Source: Torreya grandis
Lineage: Eukaryota; Streptophyta; Pinopsida; Cupressales; Taxaceae
DNA: 64,000 bases
NCBI GenBank assembly: GCA_037957365.1
Contig: JARHVA010000001.1
Span: 10,670,501-10,734,500 of the forward strand
Direction: 5' to 3'
A program made the position numbers and the translations under genes. The notes beneath the pieces were generated by a model. The model saw nothing but the letters and a program-made list of their open reading frames with translations. It searched no databases and was not told where the DNA came from. This document shows, in pieces, positions 10,851 to 22,289 of the stretch (within the stretch, counting starts at the first letter, position 1; each line of letters starts with the position of its first letter).

Positions 10851-12103
10851 AGTATGAATTTGAATAGTGTGGATCTCAGAAGGGTTTGTTGTAAGGGGTA
10901 TAATTAACATCTCCACAAACTTTTGGGTCTTAATTCTAAAAGGTCTTCTCCCAAGTCAAATTTCATTAGAATTGCTTGATCATTTTTTTCTACACGAGGA
11001 TTGCAACTTTACAAACGAAGTACTGCAAATATTGCAAATATAGCTTTAAGGTCTAAAGATGAAAAGTTTATCTTGTAATAATCAAGCTTCACCCAAGTTT
11101 TCACAGTCATACATCCAGCCTTCACCCAACACTGAAAATACTGCAAAATGATTCTATTTTTCACATGGCAATGAAGAACAAAGCAGATAAAACCATGAAA
11201 TCAGAATGGAGATCCATGAAGAATGTTTGGAAAATCGAGGACATCCTATGACCAAGGAGGATGGTCGATCCACCTCAAAGGATATTTTAATCTTGCATCT
11301 ATGTACAACCAGGGTGCCCAACAAAATGCCTTTTCATGCTCAACTTAGCTCAACCCTATAAAATGTCTCAACGTGTATGCTTGAGGCCTTCTTGTGCCTC
11401 ATCAATTAGTTGACAAACGAACAACAAACATTTCTGCAAGAAAACACACACTTCCTAAGAGAGCAAGCACTCAAGTAGCGAGCAAAGCAATTGTTCCACC
11501 CATTGTAGTTTGTAAATAGGAAGTTGACAAGTTGTGAAATAAAATCCTGATAATCAATATGTTCATCTTAAGAAACATTATATGCGAGATTTTATTGTCG
11601 ATGAACACTCAATAAACTAAATGAATTATTAAAAACATTTAACAGAAAATAACAAGGGAGGCTAAAATAAACATTTCATTGACTCAGCTCCCAGGGGTGG
11701 CCTTGGTGAAAAGGGACTGACTACATCTACCTTAAAAATGTCTTTTATAAGACCAATAGTTTGTTAGTAGTAAGAATAAATAGCAACGGTCTTGGAGACA
11801 TTTGCACCATTTTTTTATAACAGTCAAAGTATATTATATTGCTGAAGAAGGGGGAAACCTAGCATCTTGCTCGTTACAAGAGGCGTAATCTATCAGCACT
11901 AAGTTCAATTAAATCTTCCCTTCCCAGCTACTACACTACAATGACAACTTTTTACAGTGAGTACTAAAACTATTCACAACAAATGCCTATGCCCTGGCAT
12001 ATACCTCCTCCTACTAAGAACATGGTGAAAGCAAATACATAATCAATGTTTCTTGGCTCTCAACAAGAGCTTTGATTGTACTGAAATACAAAACTGGGAC
12101 ATT
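10851..12103. other. No supported gene
   Basis: Non-coding sequence. 11820-12060 has the look of an old retroelement end (a TATTATATTGCTGAAG run followed by GC-richer sequence) but I found no matching copy. ACATT at 12099-12103 is the left target duplication of element E4. Confidence 0.4.
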
Positions 12104-12474
12104 TGATGCGGATAATCCACTCAAAACAAAGAATGCACAACAAACAGAGGTCTACACACAATGTGACAATAATATATCTGTAAAGACATGAAGGTTTATA
12201 TGATTTTTATATGCATCAGAATGCCCAAACTACAAGATTTTTACAAATCTAATCACTATAAGATGCAACCATCAGGATAAAAAATCAGAATAACAATATT
12301 TTATTAATTGACCTATGCTAACTTACGCCTAACAACCTAACAACTAGGAGTTAAACTAGGATTGAAAAAAATCTCATTTATTACTTAAGATAGAAACATA
12401 AGATAAAAACTAAAATATAGAAAAAAATGCTATCCTATGTCTAATGTTACCCTATGTAGGCTAGGAATACTCAT
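12104..12474 (-). repeat. E4 3' LTR (left copy)
   Basis: Matches 24533-24894 over most of its length. Shared stretches include GGATAATCC, CAAAGAATGCACAACAAAC, TTGACCTATGCTAACTTA, CTAGGAGTTAA and ATCCTATGTCTAATGT. The copies differ by many substitutions and small gaps, so the insertion is old. Confidence 0.75.
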
Positions 12475-12489
12475 AATTCTTCCCAATAA

Positions 12490-13164
12490 TAGAAGCATTG
12501 GACTCCAATGCTCTCAAAAGAGAAGGAAAAATCTAAGACATCTGGTACTGAGAAATCCATCGGGCCTAATGCGAAAGCTAACCTTGTTTCCAAACAAGGT
12601 ATGAAGAGGCCAAACAATGGCAGGTATGTCTAGTCTTCATGTCAAAAACTCAATGTGCATCAAGCAGAAGCTGAAAAATCTAGAACTATATCTATAAGAT
12701 GGTTGATGGGAAGCTCAGACTCCAATGTCAACTAAGGGTAGTGTTTGAGTAGATCAACATTGACAACATCATATAGATATCCAATTGTGTTGGAAAAACA
12801 AGCCGAAAATCATTCTCCGACCCCTGCTAGAGAATAGTATAAGGGTCATATCGAAGAGGTTAGACCTTACTGTGTGTCTTCTCCTTAATTAGATGTTTGT
12901 CCAAGTGTAACCAAACTTTGTCCCCATCTGAAAATGATGAGGGGCTTGGCAACTATCCACAAGTTACTTTTGTTTCTCGATAATTTTGAAGAATCTAAAC
13001 AACTTTGCACTAAAGAGACTGCAAATAATGTATGAAAGAGTGGATCTTATCTTGCTCTTTTTGAATGTGCTTTGCACCTAGGAAAGGCAAGGACAAGGGT
13101 AACTCATATGGAGCCAAAGGTTCAGATCTAAGACAAACCTCAAAAGGTGAACGAGATCTGGTAG
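12490..13164 (-). pseudogene. E4 integrase C-terminal region
   Basis: On the minus strand from 13164 the translation gives HSTRSRSPFEV, then HHFQMGDKVWLHLDKHL and PLRYDPYTIL. These correspond to the end of the integrase core and the GPY/F-type module of gypsy integrases. Stops interrupt it. The N-terminal integrase half lies at 19694-20360, beyond E1. Confidence 0.65.
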
Positions 13165-13169
13165 AATGG

Positions 13170-14112
13170 TGAAATATCTCTTTTAAGGCTGAAAACTAAA
13201 CAAAGGGGTTATCCAACAAACCCTGCTGAAACAAGCAATTTTCAAAATTTATTCAAACCCTAGATAACTGAAAATAAATTGCAGACTGCTGTAGATACCC
13301 AAATATGCCACGAAAATAATACTCAATTGCTCCAAAAATTGCAGAAAATTATCCAAAAATACAGCCAATGGGAATCAGTCAAACCCTGATCTTACCAATG
13401 TTTTTAGGCTGGAAATTATTACAAAAAATATCAGAAATTAGCATGATTGTTCCACACTTCAAAAAAGACCAAAATAGGCCTTGTGAGACCTTCGCCCAAC
13501 CCTAGGAAGGGTTCGCTGCCCCACAAGACGATTTGCTGCCCTTCTTGACAGATTGTTGCCCTAGATTCAGCCCCAAATCAGCTCACCAAACCCTCACAGC
13601 TGGTCGCCCCACCTGTAGATGAAAAGATGGTGTTGAAAACACCCTTTTGCTGCCAATGTTGCTCAATACAACATCTTTTTGAAGTTGCCGTAAGTCTGAA
13701 ATCAAGGGTTTCCATCTTTGTTCCAAACAACCTTGAAGAGATTCCGTCCTCAAGGCAAAGTCCAGCTTTTCGTGCTTAAGACTTGATGAAATCAATTATC
13801 AAAATAGCATGAACCTTTCCACAAAATCCCCCCTTTTACCTTTATAGTCTTTCACCAAAGGGGTGCATCCAAAAGGGAGGGAAAGCAATTCAAATATTAA
13901 AAATATCTTTTCTCATAAGCTTTCACTTAATCACTTGAATGCCCATGACCCTCAAATGTCCTCTTCTTAAGTGAAAATTAGAATCATAAAGTACCTTTTT
14001 GATGAGAAGCAATTAAAACCCAATGTCTCTCTCTCATTTCGTTCTTTAGCTTTTTGGGAAATAGACCAAGCTATGGGTCTTCACGAATCATGTTGAAAAG
14101 GGGGACATGACA
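13170..14112 (-). repeat. E1 3' LTR
   Basis: 943 bp, TGAAATATC to GACATGACA on the plus strand; pairs with 18737-19688. It holds a hairpin motif at 13703-13720 and a second at 13731-13755 (CCTTGA...TCAAGG). The open frame at 13583-13795 is LTR sequence and not a gene. Confidence 0.9.
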
Positions 14113-15088
14113 ATCCTGCCTTCCCAAAACTGTTTGTCCTCAAGCAATTGCAAGCTTGGATGTTGAAGGATGGCTGCCCCTTCCCAAGTAGCATCTTCGA
14201 AAGGCAAGTCTTTCCAATGTACCAAGTATTAGGTGATGACTCTACTTCTAAACCTCCTTTCTCTAGTCTCAACAATAAAATCCGGAATCAAGACCAACTT
14301 ACCTTCCTCATCAAGGGGTGGCAAATCAATGAATGGAGTGATGTGTTGCCCAAGTGCTCTTTTGAGGCAAGACGCATGAAAAACATTATGAATCTTGCTA
14401 CTTTCCGATAGCTCCAACTCATAAGCCACTTTTCCTACCATTCTTAGGATCTTGTAGGGGCCATAGAACCGTGGTTTCAATTTTTCGGCCCCACTTTGCT
14501 TGATAGATGATTGTTTGTAAGGCTGCAACCTTAAAAAAACCATGTCACCTACCTCGAAATGTCTTTCGTTCGGTGTTGATCAGCATATGCCTTCTGCTAG
14601 TTTTGAGCTTGTTGTAGGTTCTTGAGCTGTTCTAAAATCTTCATGCTTTGTTGTACTAAATCAGCATCCCCAGGCACTCTACTGTCACTCCAAATCAGGT
14701 CTAGGAAGGAAAAAGCTTCATATACATACAAGGCCTTGAAGAGAGACATACCTATTGACATATGGTATGTCATGTTGTAGCAAAACTCTGTCATATACAG
14801 CCACTTATTCCACACCTTTTGCTGCCCTGAAACATAATTTTGTAGGTATCCTTCCACCCATTTGTTCACAATTTCAGTTTGGCTCATGAACCTGTTGTCT
14901 CTATCACTTGCAATATTTCTAGGCAAACTATGAAGTTTGAACACTTCTCTAAAAAAAAGATCAGCCACCATAGGAGCATTGTAATGGGTTGGAAGAGCAA
15001 AGAAATGAGCAAATTTTGTAAGTCTATTCACCACCACGAACATAGAATTCTTACCTTGTGCCATGGTCAGCCCCGTGATGAAGTCCAT
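14113..15088 (-). pseudogene. E1 integrase, GPY/F module and chromodomain
   Basis: From 15088 the frame begins MDFITGLTMAQGK and RLTKFAHFFALPTHYNAP, with LPRNIASDRDNRFMS marking the second part of the integrase catalytic core. A further frame (14543-14229) gives the GPY/F-type module (FYGPYKILRMVGKVAYELEL, HNVFHASCLKRALG). After an in-frame stop, a chromodomain follows (YLVHWKDLPFEDATWEG), ending just before the 3' LTR. The family inserts element cDNA into chromatin, and the chromodomain is thought to guide site choice. The chromodomain places E1 among chromoviruses. Multiple stops make it non-functional. Confidence 0.85.
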
Positions 15089-15312
15089 AGAAATGCTCTC
15101 CCATTTTAGTGGGGACTAGGTAGAGGTTGCAAAAGAACAGCTAGGAAAGTGTGCTCTCCCTTGTGTTGGCAAACAAGGCAATCCCGAACGTATTGAAGTA
15201 CCTCTCTCTTTAGACCCTTCCAAAAGAATCTCTATTACCTCTTTGTAAGTCTTAAAATACCCCGGATGTCCCGCCATTGGGGAGTCATGAACAACTCTTA
15301 TTATTTGTGCCT

Positions 15313-16974
15313 TTAGCTTGGATTTAGTGTCAAAAGAATTTTGTTTTTGTACAAAATCAGTCCATCCACAATCATATATCTTTCATCATCCATTTTTCCC
15401 TCCATGACAACCATGGCAAAGGTATCCTTAGCATACTCAGTTGTTATGACAGCCTTCGAATCCGTTGTAAGCTCACTCATGGCACACAAAATAGGCTTCC
15501 GGGACAACACATCGACCACCACATTATTTTTCCCCTCCACATACCCAATATCAAAATCATAAGATTGCAACTTGCTTATCCATTTTTGTTGTCCATCGCC
15601 CAAATCAATTTGCGTAAGGAAATATTTCAGAATATTGTGGTCAATTTTCACTATAAACTTCCCACAAATCAAGTATTGATGGAATTTAGCCAATGCATGC
15701 ATGATGGCCAACCTTTTTTTGTCATAAATTGAGAATTTTTGCTCAATTTCTTTGAGCTTCTTGCTTTCAAATGCAATCGGGAGATCCTTTTGCATTAGGA
15801 CAACCCCTATGCTTTCCCCCGAAGCATCCCATTCCAATACAAACAGAATAGTGAAATTTGAAACACCAAGCACCGGGCACAAGCTCATGCTATCCTTGAG
15901 TTTTTCAAATGTTCTCAAAGTTGTTTTGGACCAGCTAAATGCACCTTTCTTAGTCAAACCCGTGAGGGGGGTAGCAAGCTGAGAAAAACCCTTTTACAAA
16001 CCTCCGGTAGTAGATACACAACCCGAGAAATCCTCTCAACTGTTTTAGATTAGTAGGAGGTGGCCAGTCCAAAATAGCTTGCATTTTTTGTTGGTCCACA
16101 TAGACCCCTTGGGTGTTGATCACATGTCCCAAATATAAGATTTCAGAAGTGACAAACTCACATTTTGATTTTTTTGCAAAGAGTATTTGTTGTTCTAGCA
16201 CTCCCAAAACTATATCCAAGTGCTACAAATGTTCCTCCCATGTTTTGATATACACTAGAATGTCATCAAAAAAGACCAAGACAAACTTCTTCAAGTATTG
16301 TCTAAAGAAATGATTTATGCAAGATTGGAATGTGGTGGGAGCATTGGTTAATCTGAAAGGCATAATCAAAAATTTTAGTGTCCATAATGAAATCTAAAAG
16401 CAGTCTTTTTCACATCTTCCTCTCTAACCCGAATTTGGTGGTGCCCGGTCTTCAAATCAATTTTGGAGAAATAAACCGATCCATGGAGCTCATCTATAAG
16501 CTCATCAATCCTAGGTATGGAGTACCTAATCTTGATTGTCTTCTTATTCAACAACTAATAGTCAATGCACATTCTCATGGTTCCATCTTTCTTCTTCACA
16601 AGCACAACCGAAGATGCAAAGGCGTTGGAACTAGGCCTTATGTAGCCCATATCTAAGAGCTCATGTATGGCTTTCTCTATCTCTTCTTTGTAAATCCTTG
16701 GATGACGATAGGGTGTAGTTACCACTTTGGCACCTTGTTCCAACTCAATTATGTGTTCAAACCCTCTATCCGAGGATAACCCATGAGGAATGTCACCAAA
16801 AACCTTGGCATGCTTGTCAAAAAGGAATTGAACATCCTTATGAAGAGGTTGTTGTCCCGGATCAGAATTCATGTCTTTCACAAAACATTTGGCTGCCCAA
16901 ACAACCTGCCCTTTGTTGAAAGCTCTTTCTATCCTTTTGGAGGTCACCACCATCGGTGCTCCATTGCTCAACAC
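15313..16974 (-). pseudogene. E1 reverse transcriptase and RNase H
   Basis: RT begins in the frame from 16974 ([16 protein letters not shown]). Its catalytic FFDD box is visible in translation near 16250-16280 ([11 protein letters not shown]). The thumb/connection region is in 16219-15950 (YLGHVINTQGVYVD, LRGFLGLCIYYRRFVKGF). RNase H follows in 15957-15313 (VLEWDASGESIGVVLMQ, IAFESKKLKEIEQKFSIYDK, NNVVVDVLSRK). The order and motifs are those of Ty3/gypsy pol. It is split over at least three frames with stops. Confidence 0.88.
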
Positions 16975-16982
16975 ATGACTAT

Positions 16983-17300
16983 TTATTTACCAACTGTTTT
17001 GAATTTTAACTTCATAGTTTGAAGATTTTGAGTGTATCCTCCGAGGGAGTGCAGCCATTGGACACCCAGCACCACATCGGTTTCCCCTATATCAATCACA
17101 TGGAAGTCTCCTTGCACTTCATGTTTCCCCAAAGTGAGTTTCAATTCCGTAACTTTATGATGGCAAGGGAGAGAGAAACCATCCCCCAAAATCACATTGA
17201 ACCCCTCAAAAGACGTAGTTTGCAACCCACACCTTGAATCCAACTTCTTATCAACAAAGTTATGTGTAGCCCACTATCAAGAAGTATGGCGACCCTCTTA
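16983..17300 (-). pseudogene. E1 aspartic protease region
   Basis: Translation upstream of 17243 shows a decayed LLDSG active-site box. The frame from 17243 continues with the C-terminal half typical of plant gypsy proteases (GETDVVLGVQWLHSLG). The active-site frame and the downstream frame are out of register. Confidence 0.7.
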
Positions 17301-17344
17301 TCTTGCAGGACTCCTCTTACCCTAAAGGAGTGGTAATTAGGAAT

Positions 17345-18385
17345 TCAAGTTAAGGTGGCCAAAGTGCCCACTACCTTGCTTTCTCCTTTGCCTATGGCCT
17401 GCTCCTTCCCACAAGGGGCTGCCTCTATCACCTTTGCTCCTTCCCTTCTACCTTGGTCTGCTTCTATTGACTTTTCTATGCTGTTGTTATTTGTTTGCAG
17501 CCCCTTTGATTGCCTTTCCTCTTGCTGGAAACTCTCCTTTTTATGCCCAAGAAGGTTTGATTTTCGAAACTTACAGCTTGAAATCCTAGGTTGCTTTGAA
17601 ATTCCTTCTTCCCGCTGCCCCACAATTTGTAAAGTGTTGGTTTTCTGCCTTTCAAGGGGCAGATCTTGCACTATAGGTGTTGCATGCTCAAGTTCTATGG
17701 CCCTTTTGATGGCCATTTGGAGGGAAGGAAGGTCAAAAGCTTTGACCAACGCTTTAAATGGTTTAGCTAACCTTTCAATGAACAAAACCATGAGTCTATT
17801 TTCTGAAATGTCCATCACCAAAGTTGATATCCTCTGAAATTCTGCAACATACTCCCCCACGGAGTTTCCTTGTTGTAGATGTGCCAAGTCTCAGATGTAC
17901 AACTCCGAATCTGCCCTATCAAATCTATAAATGATCTTTATGTTGAATTCTTCATAAGACTTGATGAGGTTGTGCCCTAGGGTTATTAACCCTTGGTGCC
18001 ACCACTCATGGGCAGCCCCTTCCAAGTGTCATATGTGCAACTTTGAATCTGCCCTATCAAATCCATCAAAGATCTTTATGCTGAATTCTTCATAAGTCTT
18101 TATGAGGTTGTGCCCTAGGGTTATTAACCCTTGGTGCCACCACTTATGGGCAGCCCCTTCCAAGTGTCATAAGATCAACTTCAAGGCTTCATCTTCTCTC
18201 ATACGACACAATGAAAAGTAGGTATCCACCTTGTTAATCCAAGGCTTGGCTAAATTATTTGGGGAACCATCAAATGTGGGTAGGGTAACCTTCCCCATCT
18301 CATCATGCAATTCTATGTGGTTGTCCCGTCCCATGTTGGAGCCTCCTCTACCCTTGTTCCAAGTTACGAAACCATTGAAGCTCAT
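17345..18385 (-). pseudogene. E1 gag, with internal 138-bp duplication
   Basis: The start resembles the E2 gag start (MSFNGFVTWNKGRGG) and leads into LPTFDGSPNNLAKPWINKVD, a Retrotrans_gag beginning. The frame 17887-17345 carries the later gag portion (VGEYVAEFQRISTLV, RLMVLFIERLAKPFKALVKA, MAIKRAIELEHATP). A 138-bp (46-codon) tandem duplication lies between (17891-18166). Gag forms the particle in which cDNA is made. I see no clean zinc knuckle. Confidence 0.8.
17891..18166. repeat. 138-bp tandem duplication in E1 gag
   Basis: 17891-18028 and 18029-18166 align without gaps, with a modest number of substitutions, and a third partial start follows at 18167. The length is a multiple of three, so the reading frame would be kept. 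The repeated part covers the gag segment with the GHEWW-like motif region. Confidence 0.88.
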
Positions 18386-18723
18386 CTCTTTTCTATATAG
18401 GGGGGCCAGAGATGTATGTCATGTATTCCTCATATGTTGTGATCAAATCTGATCTATAGGAGGGTTGTTCCTTCCTTTCCAACGAAGTTTCCTCCTTTTG
18501 AAGGATCCTAGGTCCATTAGGTCTTGGCGCAAGTCCTATGCTTATGCCCAAGGTGTTGTTCATTACAACCTATGCTCTATCTCCCTTCATATCCTTCACT
18601 ATTTGCAGGAATTCATTCATCACTTCATCTGCTCTTGTGCTCGAGACAACCTCTCAAGCCTAGCTCTATCCATGTCACTGTTTGACATGAAACCCTTGTT
18701 GTCCCATAGCTGGCCAAGAAAAT

Positions 18724-18736
18724 GCTTTGATACCAC
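18724..18736 (-). promoter_or_regulatory. E1 primer-binding site
   Basis: Directly inside the 5' LTR, the minus strand reads GTGGTATCAAAGC, close to the TGGTATCAGAGC site complementary to initiator tRNA-Met. Confidence 0.85.
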
Positions 18737-19688
18737 TGAAATATCCCTTTTAGGGCTGAAAACTAAAAAAGGGGTTAACCAACAAACCCTACTAAAACAA
18801 GCAATTTTCAGAATTTATTCAAACCCTAGATAACTGAAAATAAATTGCAGAATGTTGTAGATACCCAAAAATGCCACGAAAATAATATTCAATTGCTCCA
18901 AAAATTGTAGAAAATTATCCAAAAATAAAGCCAATGACAATTAGTCAAAACCTGATTTTTCCAATGTTTGTAGGCTGGAAATTATTACAAAAACTACCAA
19001 AAATTAATGTGGTTGTTCCACATTTCAAAAAAGACCAAAATAGGCCTTGTGAGACCTTCGCCCAACCCTAAAAAGGGTTCACTACCCCACAAGATGATTC
19101 ACCACCCTTATTGATAAATCGCTGCCCTAGATTCAGCCCCAAATCAGCCTGCCAAACCCTCAGAGTTGGTCGCCCCACCTAGAGATGAAAAGATGGTATT
19201 GAAAATATCCTTTTGTTGCCAATGTTGTTCAATACAACCTCTTTGTGAAGTTGCCCTAAGTCTGAAATCAAGGGTTTCCATCCTTGTTCCAAACAACCTT
19301 GAAAGGAATCTGTCCTCAATGCAAAGTCCAGCTTTTTGTGCTTAAGACTTGATGAAATCAATTATCAAAATAGCATGAACCTTTCCACAAGATCCCCCCT
19401 TTTACCTTGATAGCCTTCTCCCAAAGGGGTGTGTCCAAAAGGGAGGGAAAGCAATTCAAATATTAAAAGGATCTTTTCTTATAAGCTTTCACTTAATCAC
19501 CTGAGTGCACATGACCCTCAAATGTCCTCTTCTTAAGTGAAAACTGGAATCATAAAGTACCTTTTGATGAGAAGCAATTAAAAATTTTAAACCCAATGTT
19601 TCCCTTTCTCTCACCTCATCCCTTAGCTTTTTGGAAACAAACCAAGCTAACAGTCTTCACGAATCATGTTGAAAAGGGGGACATGACA
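18737..19688 (-). repeat. E1 5' LTR
   Basis: 952 bp, with the same ends as the 3' LTR. A hairpin motif lies at 19269-19286. Transcription of E1 would start inside this LTR and run leftwards. Confidence 0.9.
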
Positions 19689-19693
19689 AATGG

Positions 19694-20360
19694 ATTTCTC
19701 GATTGTAGGCACACCCAATGTGGGTTAGGCTCAGATCCATCTTGGCAGGGGAGGTATGGTGGTAAATTCTGACACTGCACCCAACTTCAATCTAACCATC
19801 CGACTACAAATGGAAGGCAATGGAAAAGTTAAGAACAAGTCCCAAAATTTTGCACAAACACGTCAAAAATGACACAAAATGTGTCATAGTCAAAAACAAT
19901 GTTGGTGGGTATACCAAAGGAACGCCACATTGAGTCAAAGAACAACTGGGCTAAGTCGCTTGTAGAATTGGTCTTGCGGCATTTTGCTGAAGCGATCAAC
20001 AACCACAAAAATACAATCGTGGCGTTGAATTGTCATCAAAAAACCACTCACTAATTCCATGGAAATGATTTCTCGAGAAGGAATGGACAAAGACACTCAA
20101 GCCCAATTTCAAGTTGGCTGATTTGGAGTGGCAAAAAATTGCACAGCGACTCAAGAAGTGAGGGACATCACACTGCATGTGAGGCCAATAGAAGAAACAC
20201 TGCAAATGATGAAGTGTCCTACGTTTGCCGAAATGACAAATATAGAATGTTGAGTGGGCCTTCTTCAAAAGACAAGTGTGGTGATCATGAGGCACACACA
20301 ACTTATCAAACTTATTGAAGAACCCTTCCTTCATGTGGAAATCTTGAAGGGATGTCAAAT
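19694..20360 (-). pseudogene. E4 integrase N-terminal and core region
   Basis: The frame 20358-19996 carries the integrase zinc-binding pattern (CLLKKAHSTFYICHFGKRRT, FYWPHMQCDVPHFLSRCAIF; HHCC order). From 20000 to 19694, broken translation continues through RPILQAT, FFDSMWRSFGIPTNIVFDYD and FHCLPFVVGW, resembling the DDE core. The sequence stops at the E1 target duplication and resumes at 13164. Confidence 0.7.
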
Positions 20361-20479
20361 TGGAAGAGGTTGGATGGTAGAGACCTTTATAGATCTTCTC
20401 AAAATTTGGATCATCTACATACTGAGAATCCCATGTCTAAAATCCACGATGTGAAGTAGTAACTACAATCAGGGTATGA

Positions 20480-21600
20480 GTTGTAAGAGGATGACTCAAT
20501 CAATCTGCAACAGTGTTAGTGGTCCCATTCTTGCATTCGATGACCAAATGAAACTATTGTAAATAGGATGCCCACTTCATATGCCTAGCCTCTTTAATTT
20601 TGTTCTAGGATTTAAGAAATTGTAGAGGCAAGAGATCAATATGGACAATAGCTTATTTGTCAATAAGATAGTGTCTCTAGTATTTGATGGCTTGGACCAA
20701 TGCATACAACATTTATCATAAGTGGGGTAGTTCCATTTAGCTACAGAGAAGGTTTCTAAATTATAGGACATCAATTGGCCATTCTGCTTCCAAATGGCTC
20801 CAAGTGCAAACTAAGAAGCATCTGTCTTGATCTCAAAAAGGTTGTGAGAGATCAAGCAATACAAGAACACATGAAGAACACAATTTCTTATTCAATGTGT
20901 TGCACACACGAAAATGGATCTTTGTCAATTGAAACGTAACATTGGTCTTCACCAACTAATGCAAAAGTGAGGTAATGTCTAAATAGCCAAGGATGAACTT
21001 ACATTAGAAATTTTCAACACCGAGAAAACTCCATAACTATGTGATGGTAGGAGTCGACCATTTACGAACTTCTACTTTGGCAAGATCCACCTCAATTTAT
21101 CGACATCAATGATGAATCTAAAATAGGAGATCGATGTCTGACTAAAAAAACACTTCAATAAATTGGCATAATACTTAATTTGCTAGGGTATTTGAAGAAC
21201 AAGTTCCAAGTGCTCGTGATATACCTTCCAAGTGTTGGAGAAGACAAGTATATCATCTAAATAGATGATTACAAACTAGTCAAGGAAATATCTAAAGACA
21301 TCATTCATCAATCTCATGAATGTAGTAGCTGCATTTGTGAGCCCAAAATGCATCACTAGTCACTCAAACAGACCCATTTTGGTCCTAAAAGTTGTCTTCC
21401 ATGTAACCTCTATGAACTCTTCCCTGATGATAGTCACTCTCAATATCAATCTTGGAGAAGAGCTTTGCTAATTGAAATTGATCTAGAAGATCATCAATGT
21501 GAGGGAGTGGATGTCGATCTTTTATTTTAATCTTGTTTAATGCCCAAAAATATATACAATGACACCAAGTTCCGCTTTTCTTTAGCACAAGTAAGATTGG
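20480..21600 (-). pseudogene. E4 reverse transcriptase and RNase H
   Basis: The frame 21588-21385 gives NKIKIKDRHPLPHIDDLLDQ and KLFSKIDIESDYHQ. Near 21240-21290 an intact YLDD catalytic box reads FVIIYLDDILVFSNTWK. RNase H is represented by a decayed region ending in a TNTVADxLSHPL motif near 20500. This is a standard Ty3/gypsy arrangement with many stops. Confidence 0.75.
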
Positions 21601-22289
21601 AGAAGCACAAGTTAATGTACATGGTTAGATGAAACCTTTGGCCATCAAGTTTTGAATTTACCTTTTGAATTCATCACTTCGTAGCATTGATGTGTGATGC
21701 AATGGGGCACTAGGAAGATGAACAACAAGAAGAACACAAATCGTGTGATTGATTGCTCTATTCGGGGGGAGTGTCTTAGAATCATGAAATACATTTGTAT
21801 ATAACTGCAATAACTAATCAAGACTTGCATGCTTGGGGAAAAAGTGACTTTTGCTTGCTTTGATGGTGGCCATAAGAAAATTAATGCAAGTTTAGATGCT
21901 TGATAGACTACTTTACATGCTTGCTTATAACTAAGTAGTAAGTTTCTTGTTTTTGCAGTACATCAAATTAGGTACCTTTAGTTATCTTGTCGCAGTTGTG
22001 TAGGTGTTCTTATGTGCATCATAGTGAGGTTTCTTATCATACTAATAAGTTTTTCCAAAGAACAAGCCACAACATTCCATAGTGGTCACATCACATGTGA
22101 CTTTATCAACAAACTTAGAACAAAAATCAAAATACACAGTGCATGTGTGTGTGATTTGTGTAGATGAAACTCTATCCTTCTATCCAAATGCATACAAATG
22201 AAGATGTGGGTCCATTGGAAAGTGCAGTTTGTCAACAACGGATCTCACAATCAAGAGCCATTGTCAATGATACAATCAACTGAAAAATC

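Larger units (their letters stand above)
13170..19688 (-). mobile_element. E1: complete Ty3/gypsy chromovirus-type element, nested in E4
   Basis: This is a full-length but inactive element of 6,519 bp, flanked by the perfect 5-bp duplication AATGG (13165-13169 and 19689-19693). Its two LTRs end in TG...CA, with a tRNA-Met primer site and a gag-protease-RT-RNase H-integrase-chromodomain order read on the minus strand. The first 165 LTR bases differ at about ten positions by eye, so it is not recent. Every domain carries stops or frameshifts. Confidence 0.92.
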
